This document shows positions 1 to 5,984 of a stretch of DNA of 5,984 nucleotides, in pieces (the first letter of the stretch is position 1; every line of letters begins with the position of its first letter). Below the pieces are notes generated by a model. The model saw nothing but the letters and a program-made list of their open reading frames with translations, searched no databases and was not told the origin of the DNA. The DNA is from an uncultured Mucilaginibacter sp. (GTDB lineage Bacteria > Bacteroidota > Bacteroidia > Sphingobacteriales > Sphingobacteriaceae): contig CAMLFI010000176.1 in the NCBI GenBank assembly GCA_946479225.1, forward strand, positions 1 through 5,984. Direction: 5' to 3'. A program made the position numbers and the translations under genes.

Positions 1-550
1 CAAAGTTGGCTATCTGCATCACCAGATTAATAGTATCTATGTTTTTTGGTATATCAATTGTTTTATATTGCCAATGTGGTTCAAACCCTTCCGCAGTCCG
101 GCTTACTTTACCGTTGCTTACTTCTGGCACCCCGTTTACATACAGAACATAAGCGCTGTACACATCGGGCACTGATAAACGCAATTGGCTGTGTTCTTTT
201 GGCAAAAGGACTGTAAGCTTATAAGTGGCGTAACCAAAGGCCGGCAACTTTTTACCGTCTATCTTATAACCGCTGCTCCATAACGAGGGAAAATTTACAA
301 GATGAGCCGCACCCGTTGCTTTGTCAGTGGGAGAAAGCAGCTGTTGCCAGTAAAAAAGCCACTCTCCGTTAAGTTCTACCTTGTTTGTTAGAGTAGCCGA
401 GCGAAGATCAAGCACGCCTTTTTTTGCCACTGGATGATTGGGTATGGTCATCGCCGATGCACAGTGGCCGGTAAGAAATATTACTATTAAAAATCCCAAC
501 AGATTTTTTAACTGCCGAAATGGTTTAACGTAAAATTTAAATCGTGACAT
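1..550 (-). CDS. 7TM-DISM-type sensor protein, N-terminal part (truncated by window edge)
   Basis: The frame reads open from an ATG at 550 to the left window edge, giving 183 codons plus one base; the C-terminus is missing. Residues 1-33 look like a type I signal peptide: basic start (MSRFKFYVKPFR), hydrophobic LLGFLIVIFLTG, and likely cleavage after ASA. The mature part begins with GVLDLR (45-50) and LNGEWLFYWQQLLSP (60-74), followed by GYATYKLTV (106-114) and YVNG (137-140). From memory, this is the pattern of the extracytoplasmic jelly-roll (galactose-binding-like) domain that precedes the seven-helix 7TMR-DISM module in sensory receptors. Such proteins usually end in a histidine kinase, adenylate cyclase, GGDEF or other output domain, but the membrane helices and output domain lie outside the window, so the signalling type is unknown. 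It follows the reductase gene on the same strand after 103 bp and has its own candidate promoter. A secreted carbohydrate-binding protein without signalling parts is the alternative. Confidence 0.8.
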   Translation of the reverse strand, partial: MSRFKFYVKPFRQLKNLLGFLIVIFLTGHCASAMTIPNHPVAKKGVLDLRSATLTNKVELNGEWLFYWQQLLSPTDKATGAAHLVNFPSLWSSGYKIDGKKLPAFGYATYKLTVLLPKEHSQLRLSVPDVYSAYVLYVNGVPEVSNGKVSRTAEGFEPHWQYKTIDIPKNIDTINLVMQIANF

Positions 551-589
551 TGGGGAATAACACAGCGTGTACTACATCTGTCTGCATAC

Positions 590-597
590 CAAAGATA
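590..597 (-). promoter_or_regulatory. Candidate Bacteroidota -7 box for the sensor gene
   Basis: Read on the minus strand this is TATCTTTG, an exact match to the Bacteroidota housekeeping -7 consensus TAnnTTTG. It lies 39 bp upstream of the ATG at 550, which would give a leader of roughly 30 nt. At the expected spacing upstream the -33 box is poor (TGGG rather than TTTG at 618-621), so the promoter may be weak or activator-dependent. A single 8-bp match with four fixed T/G positions can occur by chance. Confidence 0.45.
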
Positions 598-612
598 GCT
601 ATTAAATAGCTA
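596..612. repeat. 17-bp perfect palindrome overlapping the -7 box
   Basis: TAGCTATT at 596-603 and AATAGCTA at 605-612 are perfect reverse complements around a single central base. The site overlaps the first two bases of the candidate -7 box and covers the spacer, the usual position for a repressor operator. The one-base centre makes an RNA hairpin unlikely, so a DNA-binding dimer site is the better reading. The sequence is AT-rich and a chance origin is possible. Confidence 0.3.
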
Positions 613-653
613 ATGTGCCCATTCCGCTATAAAACCAGTAATGCGTTACCTCT

Positions 654-1649
654 TTATTGCCTTGTCAATATCTTATTTATGGCATCCAATTGATCAGTCT
701 CGAAAGTGGTTTTAGAAACGCAATTCACTGCATCAACTATTTGCCAGGGCTTACTGGCACCTATCAAAACAGATGTGACGCGGTTATCTTTAAGGATCCA
801 CGAAAGTGCCATCTGAGCCAGCTTTTGCCCCCGCTGTTGGGCAATATCATTTAGTTTTTTTACCTTTTCAATGATCTCGGGCTTTATGCTATCAACGGTT
901 AAGAAATCTCCCACCTTTAACGCTCTTGAGTCAGGCGGAATACCATGTAAATACTTATCCGTCAATAAGCCCTGCGCCAAGGGAGAAAAGGGTATACACC
1001 CTACTCCTTCTTCCTCAAGTAAGTCCAACAAGCCGTCTTCTACCCATCTTTCAAACATTGAATATTTAGGTTGATGTATAATTGCAGGTGTACCCATCTC
1101 TTTCAGCAATGCAAATGCCTTTTTAGCTTCCGGGACTTTATAATTAGATATGCCAATATACAGGGCTTTTCCTTGCTGCACTATCAAACTAAGCGCGGCC
1201 ATGGTCTCTTCCAGCGGTGTTTCGGGATCGGGACGGTGATGGTAAAAGATGTCTACATAGTTTAACTTCATACGTTTCAAACTTTGGTCAAGACTTGAAA
1301 CTAAATACTTTTTTGACCCCCAATCTCCATACGGGCCATCCCACATATTATACCCTGCTTTAGTAGAAATGATCAGCTCATCGCGATGATTCCTAAAATC
1401 AGCATGTAATATCCTTCCAAAATTTTCTTCGGCTGAGCCAGGCGGCGGTCCGTAGTTGTTAGCCAGATCGAAATGCGTTATGCCGTTATCAAAAGCGGTC
1501 CATAAAATATCGCGGTAATTTTGTGGCGTATCATAATCGCCAAAGTTTTGCCAAAGACCTAATGATACTCGCGGCAGCTTCAATCCGCTTGTTCCACAGC
1601 GCTTATATTGCATTTTTTGATACCGATCCGGCGATGGATTATATGACAT
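654..1649 (-). CDS. gpr: L-glyceraldehyde 3-phosphate reductase (YghZ-like aldo-keto reductase)
   Basis: A 331-residue NADPH-dependent aldo-keto reductase of the TIM-barrel superfamily, predicted cytoplasmic. It strongly resembles E. coli YghZ/Gpr (AKR14A): shared stretches include THFDLANNYGPPPGSAEENF (58-77), DELIISTKAGY (90-100), the SLDQSLKRM segment (118-126) and MALSWILKD (280-288). The catalytic tetrad is intact: Asp61, Tyr66, Lys97 and His138. The C-terminal SVLIGAS segment (293-299) is the usual cofactor-phosphate-binding region. E. coli YghZ reduces L-glyceraldehyde 3-phosphate and has been linked to methylglyoxal detoxification. The natural substrate here is inferred, and other small aldehydes are possible. 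The length is slightly under the E. coli protein because the C-terminal tail is shorter. The ATG at 1649 is supported by AGAGG about 6 bases upstream, one of the few clear ribosome binding sites in the window. It is the third gene of the likely operon, 13 bp after the esterase stop. No convincing terminator follows it. Confidence 0.93.
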   Translation of the reverse strand: MSYNPSPDRYQKMQYKRCGTSGLKLPRVSLGLWQNFGDYDTPQNYRDILWTAFDNGITHFDLANNYGPPPGSAEENFGRILHADFRNHRDELIISTKAGYNMWDGPYGDWGSKKYLVSSLDQSLKRMKLNYVDIFYHHRPDPETPLEETMAALSLIVQQGKALYIGISNYKVPEAKKAFALLKEMGTPAIIHQPKYSMFERWVEDGLLDLLEEEGVGCIPFSPLAQGLLTDKYLHGIPPDSRALKVGDFLTVDSIKPEIIEKVKKLNDIAQQRGQKLAQMALSWILKDNRVTSVLIGASKPWQIVDAVNCVSKTTFETDQLDAINKILTRQ

Positions 1650-1654
1650 AATAA

Positions 1655-1659
1655 ACCTC
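1655..1659 (-). promoter_or_regulatory. Shine-Dalgarno-like site for the aldo-keto reductase
   Basis: The minus strand reads AGAGG a few bases before the ATG at 1649, inside the 13-bp gap after the esterase stop codon. It supports this start and translation from a polycistronic message. Other genes here have only weak or no such site. Confidence 0.5.
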
Positions 1660-1662
1660 TAT

Positions 1663-2496
1663 CTACCTATTCAATTGCGCGTTGTTCTTTTTGAAAAACA
1701 AACTGAAATACAAAAGCTCATAGTTAACCGCATTTGACCAGTATCTCCAATCATGCGCGCCGGGACGAACTATGAAATCGTGGGTTATGTTTCGCTCCAC
1801 CATCTTGTCGTGAAGTTCAGTATTCACTTTATAAAAGAAATCCTCGGTACCGCAATCAAAAATTATAGCCAACGAATTTGGTGTAAGCAGATGCAATTGG
1901 TTAGTTACAGTATATTTTTCCCAGTTATCAGGATTTGTTGCATAATCCCCTAAACGATTTGCCATATCCCAGTTCTTTGGGAACGGTCTAATATCAACCC
2001 CACCGCTCATGCTGCCTGCCGCGCCAAAAATGTCCTGGTGCCTAATGCCCAAATATAAGCCGCCATGGCCGCCCATACTAAGGCCGGTTATAGCTCTGCC
2101 ATTGCGGTTTTTTATGGTTTTATAGCTTTTGTCAATAAACGGTATGAGCTCTTTGGTTATGTAGGTTTCGTATTTGCAGGTAGGATCAACAGGGCTGTCC
2201 CAATACCAGCTGGTTACACCGCCATCAGCACATACAATTATTATATTATATAGGTCGGCGTTATCTGCAACCTTACCACCCTTTTTTACCCAATCAGAAT
2301 AATTGCCGCCTGCGCCATGCAATAAATAAACAACCGGATATTGCGTGCCGGCAGCATAATTATCAGGCGTAACTACTACGGCCTTGATTTTCTTTTTCAT
2401 GGCATCGCTGTAGGTTTCAACGGTGTCAACTTTGGCTGCTTTTACGTTAACAACAAACGCTGTTAAACATAACAGCAGGAGCAAATTTCTCTTCAT
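1663..2496 (-). CDS. Secreted alpha/beta-hydrolase esterase (esterase D / feruloyl esterase-like)
   Basis: A 277-residue protein with an N-terminal signal peptide (MKRN, then LLLLLCLTAFVV, likely cut after VKA at residue 20), so a periplasmic or exported location is expected. Cys10 is too early for a normal lipobox. The mature part fits the PF00756 esterase family: an oxyanion-hole region LLHGAGG (58-64), nucleophile elbow GLSMGG with Ser140, the DCGTEDFF segment with probable catalytic Asp219, and GAHDW with His248. The serine triad therefore appears complete. Relatives hydrolyse acyl esters on sugars, feruloyl esters, S-formylglutathione or short-chain model esters. The sequence alone does not fix the substrate; in Bacteroidota, exported members are often tied to polysaccharide de-esterification. 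It sits 25 bp after the FAH-family gene and 13 bp before the aldo-keto reductase, so co-transcription is likely. The ribosome binding site is weak. The stop codon is TAG. Confidence 0.88.
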   Translation of the reverse strand: MKRNLLLLLCLTAFVVNVKAAKVDTVETYSDAMKKKIKAVVVTPDNYAAGTQYPVVYLLHGAGGNYSDWVKKGGKVADNADLYNIIIVCADGGVTSWYWDSPVDPTCKYETYITKELIPFIDKSYKTIKNRNGRAITGLSMGGHGGLYLGIRHQDIFGAAGSMSGGVDIRPFPKNWDMANRLGDYATNPDNWEKYTVTNQLHLLTPNSLAIIFDCGTEDFFYKVNTELHDKMVERNITHDFIVRPGAHDWRYWSNAVNYELLYFSLFFKKNNAQLNR

Positions 2497-2521
2497 AAGA
2501 AGTCACTATATTAATTGATTG

Positions 2522-3379
2522 TTATGCTTTTAAATAAGCCTTTACTGTCTGTTTTGATGTCCCTAACCCATCAATCCCCAGTTCCATAACATCTCCGGGT
2601 TGTAAATATGCCGGTGGTTTAAGGCCCATGGCAACACCGGCAGGTGTACCGGTAGTTATTACGTCTCCGGGCAATAACGTCATAAACTTGCTTACGTAAG
2701 CAACTACAAACGGAACATTAAATATAAAGTTAGATGTACTGCCATTCTGCATCATTTTGCCATTAACAGAAAGCCATAGTTTAAGGTTGCCTGAATCAGC
2801 AATCTCGTCAGCCGTAGCCACAAATGGCCCAATTGGAGCAAAGGTATCGCAACCTTTACCTTTGTCCCATGTGCCGCCACGCTCTAATTGGAACTCGCGT
2901 TCAGAAACGTCGTTATGCAATGTATATCCGGCAACATAATCCAATGCGTCGGCTTCATCAACATAGCTTGCTTTTTTACCAATAACAACAGCCAACTCTA
3001 CTTCCCAGTCAACTTTCTGTGCATCCTTAGGGATGACAACATTATCAAACGGACCAACTATGGCGCTGGTTGCTTTCATAAAAATAACGGGCTCTGCAGG
3101 CGTCGCAGCGCCGGTTTCCTTGGCGTGGTCTGCATAATTAAGGCCGATACAAATTAATTTTGACGGGCGGGCAATGGGGCTGCCCCAGCGTTCACTATCG
3201 GCAATTGCAGGTAGTTTGCCTTCATTATCGGCAATAAATTTTTCCAGGCGGTCTATCCCATCCGACTCAAAAAATGCCTCATTGTAATCTTCGCCAAAGG
3301 CCGAAGTATCGAATCTTTCATCCCCTATGATAACGCCTGTCTTTTCTTTTCCCGGGTTGCCCCATCTAATTAATTTCAT
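2522..3379 (-). CDS. Fumarylacetoacetate hydrolase family protein (2,4-diketo-3-deoxy-L-rhamnonate/fuconate hydrolase-like)
   Basis: A 285-residue cytoplasmic enzyme of the FAH superfamily. The N-terminal 70 residues form the small domain typical of the longer members (MKLIRWG start). The catalytic domain starts near PSKLICIGLNYADHAKE (72-88), with His85 and Glu88 as the usual active-site pair. Metal ligands are Glu126 and Glu128 in DWEVELA and Asp157 in HNDVSERE. DKGKGCDTFAPIGP (172-185) and ITTGTPAGV (241-249) complete the fold. Family members cleave C-C bonds in diketo acids using Mg2+ or Mn2+. This subgroup is often annotated either as ureidoglycolate lyase or as the hydrolase yielding pyruvate and lactate in oxidative L-rhamnose/L-fucose breakdown. 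I prefer the latter because no purine-degradation gene is nearby, but no fuconate dehydratase or lactonase is visible either. It is the first gene of the three-gene minus-strand run. I could not find a convincing promoter in the 163 bp upstream. Confidence 0.88.
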   Translation of the reverse strand: MKLIRWGNPGKEKTGVIIGDERFDTSAFGEDYNEAFFESDGIDRLEKFIADNEGKLPAIADSERWGSPIARPSKLICIGLNYADHAKETGAATPAEPVIFMKATSAIVGPFDNVVIPKDAQKVDWEVELAVVIGKKASYVDEADALDYVAGYTLHNDVSEREFQLERGGTWDKGKGCDTFAPIGPFVATADEIADSGNLKLWLSVNGKMMQNGSTSNFIFNVPFVVAYVSKFMTLLPGDVITTGTPAGVAMGLKPPAYLQPGDVMELGIDGLGTSKQTVKAYLKA

Positions 3380-3417
3380 AATAATACTTTAGTCGTAGTT
3401 TGTAGTATAAATAGATT

Positions 3418-3445
3418 CAAGAGCCAAGAATCAAGAGTCAAGGTG
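3418..3445. repeat. Degenerate heptamer tandem repeat, four units
   Basis: On the plus strand the stretch divides exactly into four 7-bp units, each beginning CAAG: CAAGAGC, CAAGAAT, CAAGAGT, CAAGGTG. It lies in the noncoding gap upstream of the FAH gene. An inverted copy of part of it sits about 40 bp away. Heptamer arrays of this kind are plausible slippage products or dispersed intergenic repeats; no coding role is apparent. Confidence 0.6.
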
Positions 3446-3489
3446 AAGCAACCTTTATTTACATGTAGCCGGTTTTGATTCTTGACTCT
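3420..3489. repeat. Inverted repeat with 15-bp arms around a 40-bp spacer
   Basis: Arm 1 at 3420-3434 (AGAGCCAAGAATCAA) and arm 2 at 3475-3489 are reverse complements at 14 of 15 positions. The spacer holds a smaller hairpin, AAGGT at 3440-3444 pairing with ACCTT at 3451-3455. On a minus-strand transcript this could fold as a two-level stem-loop between the small membrane protein gene and the FAH operon. No run of T follows the outer stem, so it is not a standard intrinsic terminator. It could insulate the two units, stabilise a 3' end or be a small dispersed repeat element. Confidence 0.6.
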
Positions 3490-3542
3490 CTTTGTAGGTC
3501 TACGCGGATAAAGCTATTATAAAATTTAAAATTATTAAAGCC

Positions 3543-3923
3543 CTAATTGGTTTTATCCTGCTTTTCTATTTCAGCGCGATCTTTTTTAATATCGATCTTT
3601 ATCATGGCATAAATACTCATGTACATATTGGCTATCCACACCAGCGAGAAACCTGCCAGCAGATAACCCCTCCAATCGGGCAGTAAAAACTTAAAGCCCG
3701 TTAGTATCAGCATAAAAAGAGTAACGTAATGGCTGAAGCAATATTCGCAGGTAAACAGGTAAAAAAACTTGCGGCCCAAAATGGTTTTACGGGTTGTGCT
3801 TTGTTTTATGCAATATTCGCGGGGTTCGCGAAACACCTCCTCGTGCGTAACCGTCCAGGCGATGCAGGCTGTGGGGATAGCCAATAAAAAAAGCCAGGCA
3901 ACCTGGACCGACAAAGCAGGCAT
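3543..3923 (-). CDS. Small membrane protein with CEYC motif, function unknown
   Basis: A 126-residue protein that I cannot assign to a named function. Three hydrophobic segments are visible: about 5-23 (VQVAWLFLLAIPTACIAW), 66-82 and 87-109. Between the first and second is a polar, strongly patterned loop: WTVTHEEVFREPREYC (23-38), then RKFFYLFTCEYCFSHYV (51-67). C59-x-x-C62 with His65, plus Cys38, could bind a metal or form a redox pair just before the second helix. The C-terminal tail (KIDIKKDRAEIEKQDKTN) is charged and probably cytoplasmic. The combination recalls small DUF1360-like membrane proteins, but that is only a resemblance from memory. The ATG at 3923 is preceded by an A-rich leader without a clear ribosome binding site; a poor -7-like box (TATGTTTA) lies at 3939-3946. 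It is divergent from the receptor gene and 163 bp upstream of the FAH operon on the same strand. The stop is TAG. Confidence 0.75.
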   Translation of the reverse strand: MPALSVQVAWLFLLAIPTACIAWTVTHEEVFREPREYCIKQSTTRKTILGRKFFYLFTCEYCFSHYVTLFMLILTGFKFLLPDWRGYLLAGFSLVWIANMYMSIYAMIKIDIKKDRAEIEKQDKTN

Positions 3924-4008
3924 ATTGTTGTTTTTGTTTAAACATACAACTTTGATACCAAAAGCACAGTAAATATCAATACGATTTAATCCCGTTCTGA
4001 CCCGACGA

Positions 4009-4040
4009 TTTGCTTCTTCATTTAAAAAATGATAATTTTA
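4009..4040 (+). promoter_or_regulatory. Candidate Bacteroidota promoter for the receptor-like gene
   Basis: TTTG at 4009-4012 and TAATTTTA at 4033-4040 are separated by 20 bp. This fits the Bacteroidota -33 (TTTG) and -7 (TAnnTTTG) arrangement, with one mismatch in the last base of the -7 box. Transcription would start near 4046, leaving a leader of roughly 25 nt before the ATG at 4071. The region is AT-rich, which raises the chance of an accidental match. Confidence 0.45.
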
Positions 4041-4070
4041 AATACATAAACCTTTTCCATCACCTATCAA

Positions 4071-5984
4071 ATGAGAAAAACGCTTTTTTTATTCCTTCTA
4101 TTGAATTGCTCGCTTTTTGCAAATGCGCAAAATAAAGGGGCGCGGTTTGCGGATATTATATTGGCGCTTGATAGCATGGCGAGCCTAAATCCTATTGAAA
4201 AAACGCACCTGCATATTGACAAACCTTATTATTCTGTAGGCGATACAATATGGCTAAAAGCCTATGTAACCGATCAGAACAACAGGCTGTCTGATCTGAG
4301 CAAGATAGTTCGTGTTGAATTGATAAAGAACAACGACTCCATAAAAACGGCCCTGGCCATGCCGCTAACCGGCGGACAGGCGTGGGGAGCTATTACGCTT
4401 GAGGACAGTTTGTTTCGGGCAGGCGACTATACCTTACGCGCCTATACTGCGGTAATGCGCAATTTTGATGATGAGTATATTTTTAGCAGGTCAGTAACTA
4501 TTGGCAATGCACTACCAACAGCAGGCAATAAAATATCCTCTTCTTCAGTTTCTTCAGGGAACGTAATATCGAATGAAAAAATTAAAAACGTATCCGATGA
4601 AATAAGTTTGAGTTTTTTTCCCGAGGGTGGCAACCTGATCAGCAACACAGCTTCGACAGTGGCCTTTAAAGCGATCGGGAAAGACGGGTTAAGTCGCAAT
4701 GTCAGCGGATCTATTGTTGATGAGCACGAGACTAAGGTTGCCGACTTTATAACTGCTCATGCAGGCATGGGTACATTCAAGTTATTTGCAAAAACCGGCA
4801 GTACGTTTACTGCTGTTATAAACGGCACCGGAAAGCGCATATCCCTACCTGCTACACAAATTGAAGGCTACAGTTTAGCCGCAAGCCAGGATAAAGAAAA
4901 CATTTTTATCAAGATCATATCGTCTGCAGGTATCAGTGATTCCGATACTATCAACCTGATAGCGCAGGCTAATAACGAAGTGCTTTACACCGGGAAAACT
5001 ACTCTAAAAGGGCATGGATTGACAACCACGATTGCTAAAAGCCGTTTTCCAAACGGGATAGTGCAACTTACCCTGTTCAACAAAAATTTTACACCCGCGG
5101 CCGAGCGCTTATTATTTGTAAAGCATAACGATCAAAACCTACAGCTTAGCCTTACAGATACAGCAGCCGATGGTCAAAAACCCGGAACAAAACGCTTTAA
5201 GCTGTTGGCTACCGATGGAGCCGGAAAACCCGTTCACGGAGCATTCTCTGTTGCGGTTACCAATGCCGATAAAGTACCTTACGACGAAAACGGCGAGATA
5301 AGCATTTTTTCAAATCTATTGCTTACATCTGAGCTAAAAGGACATATTGAGCAACCCAATTATTACTTTACCGATACCGCAAATGAAAAGCACTTGGACA
5401 ATCTCTTGCTGACACAGGGATGGCGCAGATTTATCTGGCAGGATGTTTTAGCTGGCAAATACAAAAACCCCTTGTTTAAACCCGAGCAGGGCAATGTAAG
5501 CGGTTTGGTTACCGATGGAAAGAAACAGCCGATTGCCACGGCACATGTAAACTTATATATAAGAGGTGAAAACGCTATAGCATTAGATACTGTAAGTGAT
5601 GCCCAGGGGAGGTTTGCTTTTGAGGATGTTTTTTTGAACAAGGAAGAACAGTTTTTGATAACGGCGAGCGATGAAAAAGGTAAAGTTAAGTACGTAGTAA
5701 CACCTGATAAATTTGACGCCATTACACCCCCAAAAATCGCAAGATTACCCGTTATCTATTACCCGGGCTTTATGAACTTCCTTGAAAGCGCCGGTAAAGA
5801 TTATAAAGAGCTGCAAGATCTCGGCTTGTTAAACCGCACGGGAACCTTATTAGACGAGATAAATATTGCTGAGAAAAAACTGCCCGCGGTAAAAGATGTC
5901 GCTATTAAACACTCAGCTAATTTGTCAGGAAAAGGAAGGGCTAACACTGTAATTACATTTATGGATCTGCTGCCTTGCGGCGGT
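4071..5984 (+). CDS. TonB-dependent receptor-like protein with N-terminal macroglobulin-like region (3' end cut off)
   Basis: The frame is open for 638 codons from ATG 4071 to the right edge without a stop. An in-frame TAA at 4047 with no ATG in between fixes the start; no Shine-Dalgarno site is visible. Residues 1-19 form a signal peptide (MRKTLFLFLLLNCSLFANA). HIDKPYYSVGDTIWLKAY (48-65) matches the MG2-type strand pattern of alpha-2-macroglobulin-like proteins, followed by YTLRAYTAVMRNF (120-132). FFPEGGNLI (182-190), the VAFKA segment (197-201) and HAGMGTF (230-236) mark a second beta-rich unit. LLLTQGWRRFIW (445-456) is a signature I recall from this Bacteroidota family. GNVSGLVTD (474-482) to GRFAFEDV (513-520) is a carboxypeptidase-regulatory-like domain. 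The visible end, GKGRANTVITFMDLLPCGG (620-638), looks like the start of a TonB plug. The expected remainder would be the plug and perhaps an outer-membrane barrel; transported substrate unknown. No SusD-like partner is visible in this window. Confidence 0.82.
   Translation, partial: MRKTLFLFLLLNCSLFANAQNKGARFADIILALDSMASLNPIEKTHLHIDKPYYSVGDTIWLKAYVTDQNNRLSDLSKIVRVELIKNNDSIKTALAMPLTGGQAWGAITLEDSLFRAGDYTLRAYTAVMRNFDDEYIFSRSVTIGNALPTAGNKISSSSVSSGNVISNEKIKNVSDEISLSFFPEGGNLISNTASTVAFKAIGKDGLSRNVSGSIVDEHETKVADFITAHAGMGTFKLFAKTGSTFTAVINGTGKRISLPATQIEGYSLAASQDKENIFIKIISSAGISDSDTINLIAQANNEVLYTGKTTLKGHGLTTTIAKSRFPNGIVQLTLFNKNFTPAAERLLFVKHNDQNLQLSLTDTAADGQKPGTKRFKLLATDGAGKPVHGAFSVAVTNADKVPYDENGEISIFSNLLLTSELKGHIEQPNYYFTDTANEKHLDNLLLTQGWRRFIWQDVLAGKYKNPLFKPEQGNVSGLVTDGKKQPIATAHVNLYIRGENAIALDTVSDAQGRFAFEDVFLNKEEQFLITASDEKGKVKYVVTPDKFDAITPPKIARLPVIYYPGFMNFLESAGKDYKELQDLGLLNRTGTLLDEINIAEKKLPAVKDVAIKHSANLSGKGRANTVITFMDLLPCGG

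Noticed and set aside
461..463. Lipoprotein signal at Cys30 of the sensor protein
   Set aside because: The residues before the cysteine are LTGH; His at -1 does not fit a lipobox, and an ordinary ASA cleavage site follows immediately.
2888..3157. Plus-strand open frame of 89 codons opposite the FAH-family gene
   Set aside because: It covers the metal-binding region (Glu126, Glu128, Asp157) of the well-supported minus-strand gene; it is a shadow frame. The shorter plus-strand frames at 657-1265, 1753-1953, 2065-2253 and 3769-3972 were rejected for the same reason.
3495..3542. Possible terminator after the small membrane protein gene
   Set aside because: The minus strand there is AT-rich (AATTTTAAATTTTATAATAG) but has no GC stem followed by a T tract, so an intrinsic terminator is not supported.
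4021..4042. TTTAAAA ... TTTTAAA inverted repeat upstream of the receptor-like gene
   Set aside because: It consists only of A and T in a very AT-rich leader and overlaps the proposed -7 box; it is easily produced by base composition alone.
4442..4699. Open frame of 85 codons on the minus strand inside the receptor-like gene
   Set aside because: It is antisense to a continuous 638-codon plus-strand frame with recognisable motifs, and its translation has no family-like pattern.
5363..5722. Open frame of 119 codons on the minus strand inside the receptor-like gene
   Set aside because: It lies opposite the LTQGWRRF and carboxypeptidase-regulatory-like region, which is clearly coding on the plus strand; the translation is rich in Ser, Leu and Pro with no motif.

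Overview
The window looks like chromosomal DNA from a Bacteroidota species, most likely Sphingobacteriaceae of the Mucilaginibacter/Pedobacter type. This rests on three things: a solo outer-membrane receptor that joins macroglobulin-like, carboxypeptidase-regulatory-like and TonB-plug segments; candidate promoters of the Bacteroidota TTTG / TAnnTTTG form; and mostly weak Shine-Dalgarno sequences. The taxonomic call comes from family resemblance recalled from memory, not from a search.

Layout. Bases 1-550 (minus) hold the N-terminal 183 codons of a secreted or membrane sensor of the 7TM-DISM type, cut by the left window edge. Bases 654-3379 (minus) hold a tight three-gene run, read right to left: a fumarylacetoacetate-hydrolase (FAH) family enzyme, a secreted alpha/beta-hydrolase esterase, and an aldo-keto reductase very close to E. 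coli YghZ (L-glyceraldehyde-3-phosphate reductase). The gaps are 25 and 13 bp, so they are probably one transcript. Bases 3543-3923 (minus) encode a small membrane protein of unknown function with a CEYC motif. Bases 4071-5984 (plus) hold the first 638 codons of the large receptor-like protein, cut by the right edge at the start of its plug domain. The small membrane protein and the receptor are transcribed divergently from the 147-bp gap at 3924-4070.

There is no gene-free stretch over 300 bp. The three larger gaps (551-653, 3380-3542, 3924-4070) contain, respectively, a candidate promoter overlapped by a perfect short palindrome, a heptamer-repeat/inverted-repeat element, and a candidate promoter for the receptor gene.

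How the genes may work together. The FAH enzyme, esterase and reductase suggest carbohydrate or small-acid catabolism: an exported esterase trimming a substrate, then cytoplasmic cleavage of a 2,4-diketo sugar acid and reduction of an aldehyde. The rest of a fucose/rhamnose oxidative pathway is not in the window, so this is a hypothesis. No mobile element, CRISPR array, tRNA or rRNA was seen, and most of the window is ordinary core or accessory metabolism. I did not find a clearly new system; the heptamer repeat, the CEYC membrane protein and the receptor architecture are the points most worth a second look.
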